Shown: positions 10,801 to 22,328 of the stretch, piece after piece
Layout of the letters: each line of letters starts with the position of its first letter
Position numbering within the stretch: position 1 is the first letter of the stretch
DNA from: Akebia trifoliata
Lineage: Eukaryota > Streptophyta > Magnoliopsida > Ranunculales > Lardizabalaceae
NCBI GenBank assembly: GCA_017979445.1
Contig: CM030711.1
Coordinates: forward strand, 43,075,560 to 43,139,559
Reading direction: 5' to 3'
Length of the DNA stretch: 64,000 nucleotides
Translations under genes and position numbers: made by a program
The notes under the pieces: model-generated
The model's database searches: none
What the model was told of the DNA's origin: nothing
The model's input: only the letters and a program-made list of their open reading frames with translations

Positions 10801-13800
10801 ACACAGACTCACGGGGTTGATTATAGTGAGTCTTTTTCTCCAATGGCTCGCCTAAACTTTGTTAGTCCTTTACTTGCTATCATTAAGTGGGGTGGTCTTT
10901 ACGTTAATGAGCTAACTCTATAAATAGGGAGATTTTTCCCACTCTAAGGTAAGTCACAACACATTACAACTCTTTGCCTCTAAACTTCTTCTTTTTGCTT
11001 TGCATTTTCTATCAAGCATTAACTTGATTGTGAGAGGCCCTTTAGTTGGCACCACACTAGTGTCTTTTCAGGTGAAACTAACAGAGAAGACGACTAGAAA
11101 ACTAAAGTCTAGATGAAAAAGATGACTGGAGATTGAGATAATCAACATAGAAATTGATGATTAGAGCACCATCAATATTATAAATCTCGAGGAGTGGGAG
11201 ATCCGAAAAATCTCCTACAACTGGTACCTTAGGTTCTAAACCAACTAATATTCCTATAGATCCCACTACTAAGATTGATGTTGAATATAGGGAGATTTAT
11301 CTTGATGTAAGGTGTTACCGTGGGTCAATTGGCAAACTAATCAATTTGACTGTCACTGGCCATAATATTACCTTTGCTGTTAGAGTAGTTAGTCAATTTA
11401 TGCATACTCTGCAAGTCTATGACATATTCATTGGGATGCTGTGTTTAGGATACTGAAGTATCTAAAGGGGTTACCAGGCAAAGGATTATTATATAGACTT
11501 TCACCTTTTATATCCATTATTGGCGTCTCAAATGTTGATTGGGCGGAAAGTTGGACAAATCATAAATCTATTTCTGGGTATTGTACCTTCGTGGGAGGTA
11601 ATTTGGTGACTTGACGCAGTAAAAAATAACAAGTTGTAGCTTGTTTTAGTACTGAAGCAGAATACAGGACGATGACACATACTACATGTGAGATGCTTTG
11701 GGTTTAGAGTCTTCTGAAGGAGATGGGGATTGGAGTTCCTACTCTTATGTCTATATATTATGATAATCAGGTAGCTAGTTATATAGCCAGTAATCTAGTA
11801 CTCCACGAGAGAACCAAGCACATTGGGGTTGATTGTCACTTAATTCGTGATATGGTGATGGCTAAGAAGATATCTATTCCTTATATCAAGTCAGAAAATC
11901 AATTGGGAGATGTTCTCACAAAACCATTGTCTAGGAGTTCCTTTATTACTTTTTGCCCATGTATGCTCCAACTTGAGGGTGTGTTTTAGAGTTCTTATTT
12001 AATGTTGTGTGGGCCCAATACTTAAGTCCTTACGACCAACCACGTGTTTTTAATATAAAAGAGAGGTTGAACCCTATTGGGAATGATCGACTCATTCTTT
12101 TATCTAATTTTCTCCTTCTCTCTTTAACCCTAATCTTCTATCAGTAAAAATGACATTTTTGTAATATTAGAAACTAACCAACCAGATTTAGGGTTATTGG
12201 CATCAATTTTCTTTGTTTTTGACTAAAATTTCCCTGTCTATAGTACCTTCAAATGTAAAGGTGGGGGCATTTGTAGGATCCAAAATATCTGGTGTTGAGC
12301 CACTTCTACTCTGCCTTCTCTCATTATAATGGTAAAGATAAATTTTTTTCTGATATCAAACCATGGATGTGTGTAACATCTTTATATTATTATATAAAGG
12401 ATCGATTTATTTTGCTTTTAGACGTCAATTTTTATATGGAGAATCATAAAATAAATTGTGACATTGCCTTATGTGTTAGGATTTATGTCAGGGTGTGTCC
12501 ATTTGTTGAAATGTCCTTGCCACTTTTAGCATTTCTTTTTAGTATATATTGATGCATTTTATTCTTTTTATTTTTATTTTTTTATATCAGTATTTCATAA
12601 GGCTTTCTTCCTAAATCTCATATTCATTAGGGCCTAAACATCTTCTAATCTGCTGTTCTTATCAATAGAAGTCTGTTAACCAATGAAGTGGCTTTAAGAA
12701 TTATACAACTAGGTGTTGAGGAAAAACAAACTGTTATGAATTTTCAAGATGTAATAAGTAACCCTATTACCCAATCCAGCCTCTGTGGGATTCTTCTCCT
12801 ATTTGTTTGCAGCAATCTTCATGCTTGGGTTGCATTTAAAGGATCAATTGGCTAGTGTTATTGTATGCTAAATGATCTAATGAATAAAGTTGAGGTCACC
12901 ATGAATTAGCAGCTCTTAATAAATAATGAAATTATATACTTTCCAGGTCCACTATTTGGAATAGACGTAATATGATTGCAATGACCAAAACTAGTTCTTT
13001 CTGTGCTTTGATGTACTCATTTTTTTTCTTATTCTTTTTTGCAGATCTCAGCCTTGTGGGATTTCTTCAGCTTTAATATCAGTGGGGTCACAGCAGAACA
13101 AAGCCGGGGAGCTTTGTCAGTACTCTGTATGGCAGCGAAATCATCTACTGGTGTTCTTGGTTCTCACTTACAGAATATTATTGATATCGGTTTTGGTCAT
13201 TGGGCAAAGGAGGAACTGTTTCTTGCCAGAATGGCATGTATTGCCCTTCAAAGATTGTCTAAAGAAGACAAGGAAAAGCTGTTGGTTAGTAGTGGCGTTC
13301 GAGTGTTTGGAATTCTGCGAAGTTTAATCTCTGATTTTTGGCTTCCAGAGGACATATGGTATGCTGCTGTAGACAAGGCCATAAGTGCTATATATGCCAT
13401 TCATCCAACACCTGAAACCATGGCAGCTGATGTGGTGAAAAGGTCTTATCGTTCTATATTTGATTGTATTGGAGGAGATGAATTGCCAAATGCTGCCGAC
13501 AGTGGTAGCACAAGCATCTTTTCCACTGTGCAAGTGGCAAAACTAAGGAGATATTTATTTGTTGTAAGCCATGTAGGACTAAATCAGTTGGTTTACATTG
13601 AATCCTGTGTTCGGAAGATTCAAAAACAAAAAACAAATAAAGAGAAGTCAGATTCTGAGTCTCAGAATATTCAGGGGAATTGCACAACACCAGCTGATGC
13701 ACCCACAAAGGTTAGAATGGGATTTTGGTTATCATTTTGTTGGCTGAAATGATTGCTTCCATTTGTACAAGTTTTTTTTATTTTTAATTTTTAATTTTTA

Positions 13801-16800
13801 CAGTAAATTCTTGTTTTTTTCTTCTTTTGGTGGTGACATGCAGGAGAATGGTATAAATGCTGAATTAGGTCTTGTTGCTTCTGAAGAGGCAATACTTGAT
13901 TCACTCTCTGAAGGTGCAGAGAAAGAAATTGTTTCAGGTGCTTCTGTTGAAAAGAACTTAATTGGTTACTCTGCACCTTTTCTATCTAAGCTTTGTAGAA
14001 ATTTCTATTTGATGCAGAAGGTCAGCTTTCTTCTTACATTGCTGATGTATTATCAGTATATTCATTAAATATCTACCCGGGCGTCTCATTAATTTTCTCC
14101 AATTGAAAACTGGCATGACCTTTATATTTTTTTCTAGTATCCGGGACTACAAGCTTCTTCCATGCTTGCTCTATGTCGATTCATGATTATTGATGCAGAT
14201 TTTTGGTAAGACCTCACTATATCTTTTTCATAAATTGATTCAGAAACAAGTTGTTATATTTGGATTATAACTGAATGGATTTTCAGTGAAAAAAATCTTC
14301 AGCTTCTCTTCACGGTTGTGGAGAGTGCACCATCAGAAACTGTTCGTTCCAACTGCACTATAGCTCTAGGTGACTTGGCTGTTCGCTTTCCTAATCTGTT
14401 AGAACCATGGACTGAGAACATGTATGCTCGATTACGTGATCCGTCAATATCTGTTCGGAAAAATGCTGTTCTAGTGCTTTCTCATCTCATATTGAATGAC
14501 ATGATGAAGGTTTGTGAAGCTGGCTATCTAGTTTTTTCTTCTTCTACTAATGATGATTTAGAGTCATGTTTGGAGCATTGCTTTATCAGGTGAAAGGTTA
14601 TATCAATGAAATGGCTGTGCGGTTAGAAGATGAAGATGAAAGGATTTCAAGTCTTGCCAAACTCTTCTTTCATGAGTTATCAAAGAAAGGTAACTTTTGA
14701 CTTTGACATATTGATAACTACAAAATGGTTGCAAGTCAAATGACAATTCGGGCAACTTTTCATACTTGCAGGAAACAATCCAATTTATAATCTACTTCCA
14801 GATATTCTTGGTAGATTGTCCAACCAAGACCTGAAGAAAGAAGTTTTTTGCAACATTATGCAGTTCTTAATAGGTTCAATTAAGAAGGTATAGATGGTTC
14901 CATTTTTTTTTTAAAGGAGTCAAGGTTCTGTTTCCCCCTACTATTTGACACTCTGCTTTCTGAGTTTTGTCCAGGACAAACAGATGGAATCTCTAGTTGA
15001 AAAGCTTTGCAATAGGTTTTGTGGAGTTACGGGTATTTGTTCCTTTTAACCCTGCTTCTTGGTCTCTGGTTCTACCTTTTTCCCTTACTCTTTCTCGTGT
15101 GCTTGGCAGTACTGCTTTAAATACACAAGTTTTGACTATATGACACGATTATAGGAAGTAAGATAAATTGCCATGTCATGTGCATGATTAAATTTCGGGC
15201 ATGCCAATGGCAGACTAACCATAATTAACCACAACATCTCAAATATATTCAAAACTTGCAAAAATATGTTGTTTACAAATCATTTTTTGATGTTAGCTTT
15301 TCATCAATCATCATTAAGGTCCAACATATGATTGTTGGTTCATTGGATTGTGACTTCTAAGGTTTACATTTTCAGCTGATGAAGTAGGAATTCAACAGCT
15401 CTCAAACCTTTTGCTGAACTGTTATTGCTGATGCCAGATGGCTAGACTATGGGTTATGGATTTTATACTCCCAAAGTACAGCTGGGTATGATAAATTTGT
15501 TGAAAAGTCTGATAAATGTCAGGGAATGGAAGATAACACATTTGATATGGTTGGGTTCAAAAGGGAAAAATTTGGATTGCAAGAGTAAGGTGTCAACTAG
15601 GGTTTTATTTAAGGTTTTTTGGGGCTTCTTAGATGGTAGTATGGGCCTGTTAGTATGCTGTCATTTAGTTTATAACTGGAATTAATAAAGTTCTGAAATT
15701 AGGGTTTAGCTTGGGTTTGTTAGGGAAGTTAAGTAATGATATAAACTCTGAGGCTCTATTCAATGATGAAGAAATATTGATAGCGACATAATTTTAGTTT
15801 TAGGATCCCAGATCTATGGAGTCCCCCAAAAAATTGTGCTTCCGATTGATTGAAGTCTAAAAAATCAAGAAGGTAGGGATTTCTCAACCTTACGCCTTAC
15901 TGGAATAACAAATAAATTTTCATGACTTAATTAAAAACAAAGGTTTTGCATGTATTAATGGAGACATAAGACTCCCCCTTCATATTTTAGAATAAGTAAT
16001 AAGCTTCTAAGTAAATCCCTCTAGATAAGGCACTATGATTTTTTTCCCTAACCAAAGTCTCTTAGAAGATTAAAGCAAAAAAGACAAGAGAAAAATATCT
16101 CATGAGTAAATCATTTGATGTCGAGCAAACGATTTTCCTATGAAAATGGTTTCCCATCATTTGATTGCGCACAAAAATCGATTTTGGTAGAAAACTTACC
16201 GTAGTTGGACCGAGATTAAGATAAGAGAGTTGACCTCAAATTTTTTCACCTCTTGGGATATTCATTTTTCTTGGGCTTATAGGAAAACATTTCTTTGCTA
16301 CCAAGTAGGGGTGGCAATCTCAACACAACTTGCGAACACGACTCGAAAACGACATGAAGTTAGTGGGTTTGGGTCATAATAGTGTCAACCCATCTAACAC
16401 GATTATTAAATGGGTTGGGTTTGGGTTTTGGGCGTCAACCCGCCTAACCTGTTTAAACATGTTTAGTTATTCTGTCATTAATGTGTAATTTTAAATATAT
16501 TAACAATTACTTCAAAAAAATTTAAATTACTTTTTTCTTTTCTAGAATTTCCTAGAACTTTTTCATAATTTTTTTATATATCAAATTCTATAAAATATTA
16601 ATGGTGTTTTAAGATATTTTTAATAAATGGTTAAGTTTTAGTTTGGGAAAGAGAAAACACCTTTCCTAATAAGTTATTTATTTTTATTTATATTTTTTTA
16701 CTCTATTTTTTTCATTAAAATCTAGAGGTATGTAGTGTTTGATTCCTAATATTGGCAAAATGACCCTCAGTAAGATTTAAGATCTTAACAAGTAAGACTA

Positions 16801-19800
16801 GTATTTCTAATGTGATAATGAAATACACTTTGCTTAGCCAATAATAATAATAATATTGAAAAACACTTTCCGTACGTTTTCTGACCACATCACCTTATGG
16901 CATCCAAAAACATGATCTAATGCCAGATGGTTGTAAAGAAAAATATTCTACGAACTTTGAAAAAAAAATTCAAAAGAAAGTTATTTTTCACCATTGAACT
17001 TTGTTTTCGTTTGTTGTTTGCTTTTTCTTTTTGTTTTGGGTTGGTCCCCTCGACCCCCCTTGTTTTCTTCTTTCAATAAATTTATCTTTACCGATAAAAA
17101 AAAACTTTGTTTACGGTTATGTGACTTTATTTTTAGTGATGATATTTTATTTTTGGTGGTGTAAATGAAACTTGGTCTTTCTAGTAAGGATTATAATTTT
17201 GTTAAATAGGTTATATACGGGTTGGGTCAGGTATACTTATTTATAAATGGGGTGGGTTTGGTAAATTTTCATTATACCCCTACCTCAACCCGACCTGACC
17301 CGACCCATTGCCACCCCTACTATCAAGAGAAAATTGGGTTCCAATGGAAGGCCATTTTCTAGGAAAAATATAGGCAAATTTACATTTTCTTGTGTAACTT
17401 ATCGTCCCTGTGGATTTTCATAGCAAGCAAACAATAAGGGTCGGTTTGTTTGCTGAGAATACATTTTCTTTCGGAATTTGTTTATTTGGCAAATAATTTA
17501 TCATGCAAACAATTTTTTCGAGAAGATTGTCTGTTTGGGTTTGATTGGGCATAGAAAATCCAACTTTTCACAAAAAATTGATCACAAGGGGTAGGGTTTA
17601 ATGTAAGGGAATTGATCTTGATCTTTTCTTGCATCGTGGGGAATTCCTTTTCCCAGGGAGTGGGTGTAAGAAAACATTATCTGCAATTTCTAGAAAATTG
17701 GATTCCAAATGAAATTTATTGTACCAAGTACCAACTACTTTTCCAAAAAAAAACCCTCTAAGAAAATCCTGTTGTTAATAAATTTAGTGAGTTCCAGAAT
17801 TTGTTGTATGATAATGAGAATCTCTTTCTTTTGGTCTATTGAAAAAATAGATTAAGTAGGGCTGGATGAAGGGGTTGTAAAAACCATCTTGAGACAAACC
17901 CATGGGTAGAGAACCCATGTTGCAACATGGATTGGGCAATGATCCAATTAGTTGGGTTATAGGCTTCTTTTTGGTCTTATTAGCACCAAAATTCAGACCT
18001 AAGAAACTTCTAGGTCCGTCAATCCTCTCCTAGTTGTGAAAAATCAACCATGTCATTGTCATCTAGTAAACTTGCTCGGGAAACCTTAGAGTCGTTTGCA
18101 AAATTGACACAGAGAAAGCCTTTGACCGTTTGAACTACACTTTTCTAGATTATATTATGGAAAGAATGGGCTTTGAGGTGCATCTAGGGAAAATTGATCA
18201 TGAAATGTGTCCTTTGCTTACTTACTCTTCCATTTTGGTGAATGAAACTCGATTGGTAGTTCAAGAGCTCTGATGAACTGAGACAAGACGATTGATTGTC
18301 TCCTTTTATTTTCAATGTACTTGTTGAGCTATTAGGAAGACTATTTTTTGAAGTTGTTGATAGAAGAAATCTTGAAGGGTGCTCTGTTAAGTTAAGGCAG
18401 CTCAATGATCTCCCATCTTCAATTTGGGATGACACTCTAACTGTTGCGAGCGCATCTACTGACCAATTTTGATTCTTGAGAGGGGTCCTTTGTTGTTTTA
18501 AAGTAGTTGCAGGCCTTGCCATCAATCTTTCTATGAGTAAAAAGCTAGTTCTCTTGTGGGATTATCTTTGTGAATCATTGCCCTTTGTTCAAGGCTAGTC
18601 ACAACCATGCAATGTTTTGCAATCCCTCCTTTAACAAACGCACAAACACTCTTGAGTTCCAAACCAGATTCTTGGGATAAAATGCACACGACAACAAAGC
18701 TGACTCTATTTATGAGCACATGCATCCATGTATGAAGCATATAGATGTGAATATTGCTAATCTGAAGCCATCCAAACGTTATGATATGCCGGGTAGAGGG
18801 GAATATCTTCTTTTCATGGTATATTAAGTGAAAGGTAAATTTCATTCTCATTTTTGCACCTTATGTTAGGTAGGTTTGTCAACCCTGGGCCAGCAAAACA
18901 GTGGGGTTTTGTAGTAGCAACCCTTGTATATAATTCTATTATTTGGTTTGTAACCATCCTTTTGTATTTAATAGCTCTTGTAGATTACAAAGTGACATGG
19001 TCAGTGTAGTTGGGGTGGACTAAGGTTTTGGATCATCGTAGTAGGAGATACACTTGCCCAAATTCTTTCAGTGCAGTAGCCAAATTTAGATGGATTTTAT
19101 GAAGTCCCTTCAACTTAGATGATCTATTCTTATATCCTACAAACCATCAAGAGCTGTTTTAGTTACCCTTGTTACTACTCGTTTGTTGCAGATATTAAAC
19201 AATGGGAATACATTGCCTATTGCCTTTCTCAGCTGACATTCACTGAAAGGGGAATGAAGAAACTTATAGAATCTTTCAAAACTTATGAACATGTTCTATC
19301 TGAGGATTCTGTGATGGAAAGCTTTAAGAACATAATCAGCAAGGTATTGAAATGACCAATTATTACAATGCATAACTTGTTTTACATTAAGCCCATTTGG
19401 CAATATCTGAATGTTTTATGTTGGATTAAATCAGGGTAAAAAGTTTGCAAAGCCAGAGCTCAAATCCTGTGTTGAGGAGTTTGAGGAGAAGCTTAATAAG
19501 TTTCATATGGAAAAGAAAGAACAAGAAATGACAGCCAGAAATGCCCAAGTGCACCAACTAAAGGTCAGTAGCTTGGAAGGTTTTACAGCGCATAAGGGTG
19601 GTGAGGAGGAAGTTGCAGAAACAGGTATTGCTGAAGGTAGGTGTAGTAATTTGAAGCCATACTCAGAATTCTGCTTAATATGGGTTTGCTTTCAGTCTTT
19701 TTGGTTTTCCTGCTCTGTGGTCTTTGTGAGAATTTCCCTTATATTTCATCAGAAACTAAATTTTGTGGCATTTGCCTCTCCAATGGTGTCTTTGTTAACC

Positions 19801-21627
19801 AACCAACCACTCCAAAAGACTGATCTGTTGGAGAGGGGGAGAACTATAAGGGGCTTAATTAGGGTATGACACACCCGAGAGTGGAGGAAATATATGCACT
19901 CAACACTCCACCTCATCCATAAGAGTGGAAAGATCGAACCTGTGACCTATATGAACCTAGCGCTTTGATACCGTGTTAACCATCCAACTACTCCACAAGA
20001 CCGATCTGTTGGAGAGGGGGAGAACTATGAATATAAGAGGGTCACGGGGCTTAACCACGGTATGAGTGTATAACACACCTGAGAGTGGAGGAAAATATAC
20101 ACTCAACAGTCTTCTATATCTATTGGTGGCCCATGGCTGGTAGGTCAATCTCCAGTGGTCAAATCTTAAAAGTATTCTATCCAATAATTGAGTAATTACA
20201 AAGAAGTAACTGCTATAGTGGAATGCCATGATACAGTCACAAATGGTATCAATCATGTTTATTGGAATGGCACCAGGAACTATATCTTAAGTATTGAAAC
20301 GCCATTAACTGAACCCAAGATTTGGCCCAGTTATTTCACCTTGTATGTGGAGAAAACAAAATGAATATGGTTTGGGGTGGGGGGGTGTTGAGTGTTGTGT
20401 TATCCGTTCTTGGGTGTCACGTGCTCACATATCGTGCCCTAGTTCGACTTGTGACCCTTTTATATTCATTGTTCTCCCCTTCTCCAACAGATCGGTCTTT
20501 TGGAGTAGTTGGTTGGTTAACATGGTATACGAGCACTAGATTCGTATAGGTCATGGGTTCGAGTCTCCTCTCAAGGGAATGCTCCACCCTAATGGGTGAG
20601 GGGGAGTGTTGAGCGTTGTGTTATCCACCTCCGCTCCGGGGTGTCACGTGCTCACGTACCGTGCCCTAGTTCAACCCGTGACCCTCTTATATTCATAGTT
20701 GCGCCTTCCCCATAAGATCTTTCTTTTGGGGTAAATGGCTTGTCAACGGGGGATACATATTTCGTGAGGAAATTCTTGGAAGCCATTCTTGCTTGATATC
20801 TTGTGCTTTTACTATGGCGCCTTATGTGTTGTTTCATGTTGAACAGCTGGTGAGGTAATTGACCCTTCTCTAGAGGATGCAACAACTCAAACTCTGAATG
20901 ACGAATCCGAAGCAAAGTCTGCGGATTCAGAAGAAAATTCAGGTGTTTCCAGCATGCTGACTGAATGTGAAGCAGGTGGCATGGAAGTTCAATCACCAAA
21001 AAATTCTAGGACAGGTGGTTCAATCTCTTACAATGTAGGTCTTAAAGTCATATACGTTCTGTGACCTTAGTGCTGTTTTATGCAGGGGCGTCAAAATCTA
21101 AAGCCAAGACAATTCTCAGGGATGCTGTGAAAGATGAAAAGGAGAACACTTCCACGAGAAGAAAAACCAAGGAAAACCGAAGGTTTAGCTCTCTTCATTA
21201 AGTGTTCATATATATATATATATATGTTTTGATAGGTAAAGATGGGTTAGTGGTTAGCATAAGAACTATGGGTTCAATGGGGTTTGAACCTAGGACGTGG
21301 GAACAACTCTCCACACATCTTACCACTTAGCTAAGTGGCACTTCTTTAAGTGTTCATATATTCTTGTATGGAGTAATATGGAACTGATAGTTTTAGCATG
21401 TCAAACTGTCACTTAACAACATAATACTGATATTTAGTCTGTTTAATACGTGTTGCATGCCAAGTTTTGCTGGTTTTAATCAATTTTCTTGCATAATAAT
21501 CACTTCTCAAGTCCATTTCTTTTCGTTGCACCAATTAAAAAAAGTGTGTTTTCCATATGATTTCTGGTGGTCTCCATAGATCAGCATCCACATTCGTCTT
21601 AAATGATAATTATGATAATGCAGGTAG
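4798..21627 (+). CDS. CAP-D3: Condensin-2 complex subunit D3 (CAP-D3), multi-exon
   Basis: HEAT-repeat subunit of condensin II, which compacts and organises chromosomes. Exons joined in frame: 4798-4930, 5026-5351, 5447-5607, 5697-6855, 6961-7152, 13045-13710, 13844-14020, 14138-14205, 14287-14509, 14590-14689, 14772-14887, 14975-15032, 19192-19343, 19435-19624, 20847-21014, 21086-21182, then a last exon from 21624. Every junction but the last keeps frame at GT-AG sites. The product is about 1,330 residues, close to Arabidopsis CAP-D3 as I remember it. Telling segments are LWNWESQRGR with LEINLGLLFGSSDPDE, SSATDVENAILLLMRCKQF, and a Cnd1-like region in exons 8-12 (YPGLQASSMLALCRF, VRSNCTIALGDLAVRFPNLL, PSISVRKNAVLVLSHLILND). 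The C-terminus is charged and low in complexity. Introns of 5.9 and 4.2 kb carry transposons. In the plain reading the stop is at 21625-21627; other ends (to 21654 or 21695) are discussed under findings. Confidence 0.93.
7840..7948. repeat. Left part of an older repeat split by the copia element
   Basis: The flank GTATCATAAGGGCTTATCTG, then TAATTTAAAACATTGA, before the copia element, and TGACATTTTTGTAATATTAG just after it (12150-12170), together match an unsplit sequence at about 28275-28370 (GTATCAAAAGGGTTTATTTG, GACATTTTTGTAA). The copia element therefore seems to have landed in an existing repeat copy. Confidence 0.5.
8631..8816 (+). pseudogene. copia gag fragment with zinc-knuckle remnant
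   Basis: The frame reads KCTYCGYTGHTDNF, a CX2CX4H knuckle whose last cysteine is lost. Its place between the primer-binding site and the pre-integrase region supports gag. No start or full gag domain can be traced, and stops surround it. Confidence 0.6.
9380..10225 (+). pseudogene. copia pre-integrase and integrase remnant
   Basis: Broken frames read YRLGHVSLSNLCRVIPKL and CEACQLGKY (pre-integrase), then FVDGYSCMT, LLKDRTK and RFDNALEYM (integrase core, containing one acidic catalytic position), and a later YYVNADVTFFE. An in-frame TGA near 9562 and several shifts show it is dead. Confidence 0.7.
10574..10905 (+). pseudogene. copia reverse transcriptase, N-terminal part
   Basis: The segments TWDLSLFPLGKLTVGCKWVY and VERLKACLVARV, then SPMARLNFV in a shifted frame, match the start of copia reverse transcriptase. 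Similarity stops near 10905, before the catalytic YVDD region, where unrelated sequence begins. Confidence 0.75.
10905..11215. mobile_element. LTR-like foreign segment replacing the RT core
   Basis: Between the two halves of the reverse transcriptase lie about 310 bp with a TATA box (CTATAAATAGGGAGA), a T/C-rich stretch and CTTTAGTTGGCACCAC. The layout resembles the U3-R-U5 of another LTR family. No coding is seen. Its identity as a solo or partial LTR is inference. Confidence 0.4.
11220..11988 (+). pseudogene. copia RT C-terminus and RNase H remnant
   Basis: Frames give GSKPTNIPIDPTTKIDVE, GKLINLTVTGHNITFAVRVV with SQFMHTLQ, and finally YYDNQVASYIASNLVLHERT with KHIGVDCHLIRDMV and QLGDVLTKPL. 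This is the usual order at the end of copia pol. Stops at several points make it a pseudogene. The 3' LTR follows directly. Confidence 0.85.
12144..13044. other. Remainder of CAP-D3 intron 5
   Basis: After the copia element, no further element or exon is recognised before the T-rich acceptor of exon 6 (TTTTTTGCAG, ending 13044). The sequence is ordinary AT-rich intron. Confidence 0.6.
16306..17319. mobile_element. Non-autonomous hAT-like element in CAP-D3 intron 12
   Basis: Terminal inverted repeats TAGGGGTGGCAAT at 16306 and ATTGCCACCCCTA ending 17319 enclose 1,014 bp. They are flanked by 8-bp sequences CTACCAAG (16298-16305) and CTATCAAG (17320-17327), equal at 7 of 8 positions. The subterminal regions repeat GGGTTGGGT/GACCCGACCC-type motifs in both orientations. 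Terminal sequence and an 8-bp duplication are typical of hAT elements. No transposase coding is present. Confidence 0.85.
18090..18600 (+). pseudogene. LINE reverse-transcriptase remnant in CAP-D3 intron 12
   Basis: Joined frames read CKIDTEKAFDRLNYTFLDYI with MERMGFE, then SSDELRQDD, LSPFIFNVLVELL, DDTLTVASASTDQF and VVAGLAINLSMSKK. These correspond in order to conserved blocks of plant L1-type LINE reverse transcriptase (the KAFD block, the LRQGDPLSP block, the DDT block, the G-x-xIN-xSKS block). Stops and frameshifts separate the pieces. The catalytic F/YADD block appears as WDDT, and no endonuclease part or poly-A tail was found. Confidence 0.8.
19796..20110 (-). repeat. Tandem tRNA-like SINE-type repeats, reverse orientation
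   Basis: Two copies of CTGTTGGAGAGGGGGAGAAC lie at about 19825 and 20006, each followed by a CACACC-GAGAGTGGAGGAAA segment. Between them, the reverse strand reads GGTTAACACGGTATCAAAGC and AGGTTCGATCTTT, resembling the A and B boxes of a pol III promoter. It lies in intron 14 of CAP-D3. Confidence 0.55.
20380..20725 (+). repeat. tRNA-like SINE-type repeats, forward orientation
   Basis: The same family as 19796-20110, inverted. The box A-like TGGTTAACATGG (20514-20525) matches the tRNA A-box pattern at 11 of 12 positions; the box B-like GGTTCGAGTCT (20556-20566) matches at 10 of 11. The flanking unit GTTGAG-GTTGTGTTATCC, with GTGTCACGTGCTCAC, occurs at about 20388 and again at about 20608, so the unit is tandemly doubled here too. 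Confidence 0.55.
21215..21345. repeat. Probable dispersed repeat in CAP-D3 intron 16
   Basis: After a TA microsatellite (about 21209-21224), the text TGATAGGTAAAGATGGGTTA, with GGGGTTTGAACCTAGGACG and TTAGCTAAGTGGC, looks like a short tRNA-like repeat unit. No second copy is visible in this window, so the call is weak. Confidence 0.3.
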
Positions 21628-21695
21628 CAGTGGGGAATTCTCAATCAGTCTTCTCTAATGCTGCGGGAAGCAAGGGAAGATGTAACCTTTCGTAG

Positions 21696-22328
21696 TTGGT
21701 TGTGCTAGGAATTGTTGTAATGTTCAATGTCCTCTTGTTTGTAAGTTTATACTACAGTATAAAATTAACCTGTTCTGATTAACTATTGTCTGTTGGGCTA
21801 AAAGAGAAAATTTAAATGTTACTTTAATTACATATTTTTGAAAATTCATGTAAGTCGAAAACTCCACCCAGAAAAAAAAAACAAACCCGTTTTACCCAGG
21901 TTTATTTATGAAGGAAAGAAACTTAAAAGGCATTTGGTGGAGAAACCCTTAGATTGGATCAGGATCTCATTGTACCAGGTGTTATATGTGTTACTCCAAA
22001 TCATATTCACATCTGCATCTTGGACCCGGACTACATCATTTTTGGACTCATCACATCATTAAAATAATGGAAAATATCTCAATCATCTTACAGAACATTA
22101 CATTCAAGTTCATTTCCATATCATGCTGAGTAAAAATAAGATGGGTAGTTTAGTTACTTCAACTTCAACACAAAGAAAGTGAGGTCAAGGAATGCATGCC
22201 TCATATGCCTAATAAATGAAGGATGTAAGTCGAGAAATTAACAAAAATGAACATTAAAGAAATAAAACTACAGTCAATTACATGAATAGAAAATGGAGAC
22301 CACTTTGTATTGCATGCTTCTAGGAGTT
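21696..22328. other. Intergenic region between CAP-D3 and the CHX gene
   Basis: The genes converge here, so this is shared 3' flank. It is AT-rich, with no element or RNA gene recognised. Confidence 0.6.

Larger units (their letters stand above)
7949..12143 (+). mobile_element. Degenerate Ty1/copia retrotransposon in CAP-D3 intron 5
   Basis: 5' LTR 7949-8165, primer-binding site TGGTATCAGAGC at 8166-8177, 3' LTR 11982-12143 after the purine-rich ACTTGAGGG. The order of remnants is gag zinc knuckle, pre-integrase, integrase, reverse transcriptase, RNase H, as in copia. The LTRs differ in length (217 and 162 bp) because the 5' copy has a roughly 55-bp internal duplication around GTGGGCCCAATAC. 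I see no convincing 5-bp target duplication (CATAG before, GTAAA after). Many stops and frameshifts make the element inactive. It has the same orientation as CAP-D3 and is spliced out with the 5.9-kb intron. Confidence 0.88.

Noticed and set aside
11723..11989. Independent small gene of 88 codons
   Set aside because: It is the end of copia RNase H just before the 3' LTR.
15880..17760. Possible diverged duplication around the hAT element
   Set aside because: Phrases such as GGGAATTC/GGGATATTC with AAGAAAACATT/AGGAAAACATT recur, but similarity is too weak by eye to claim.
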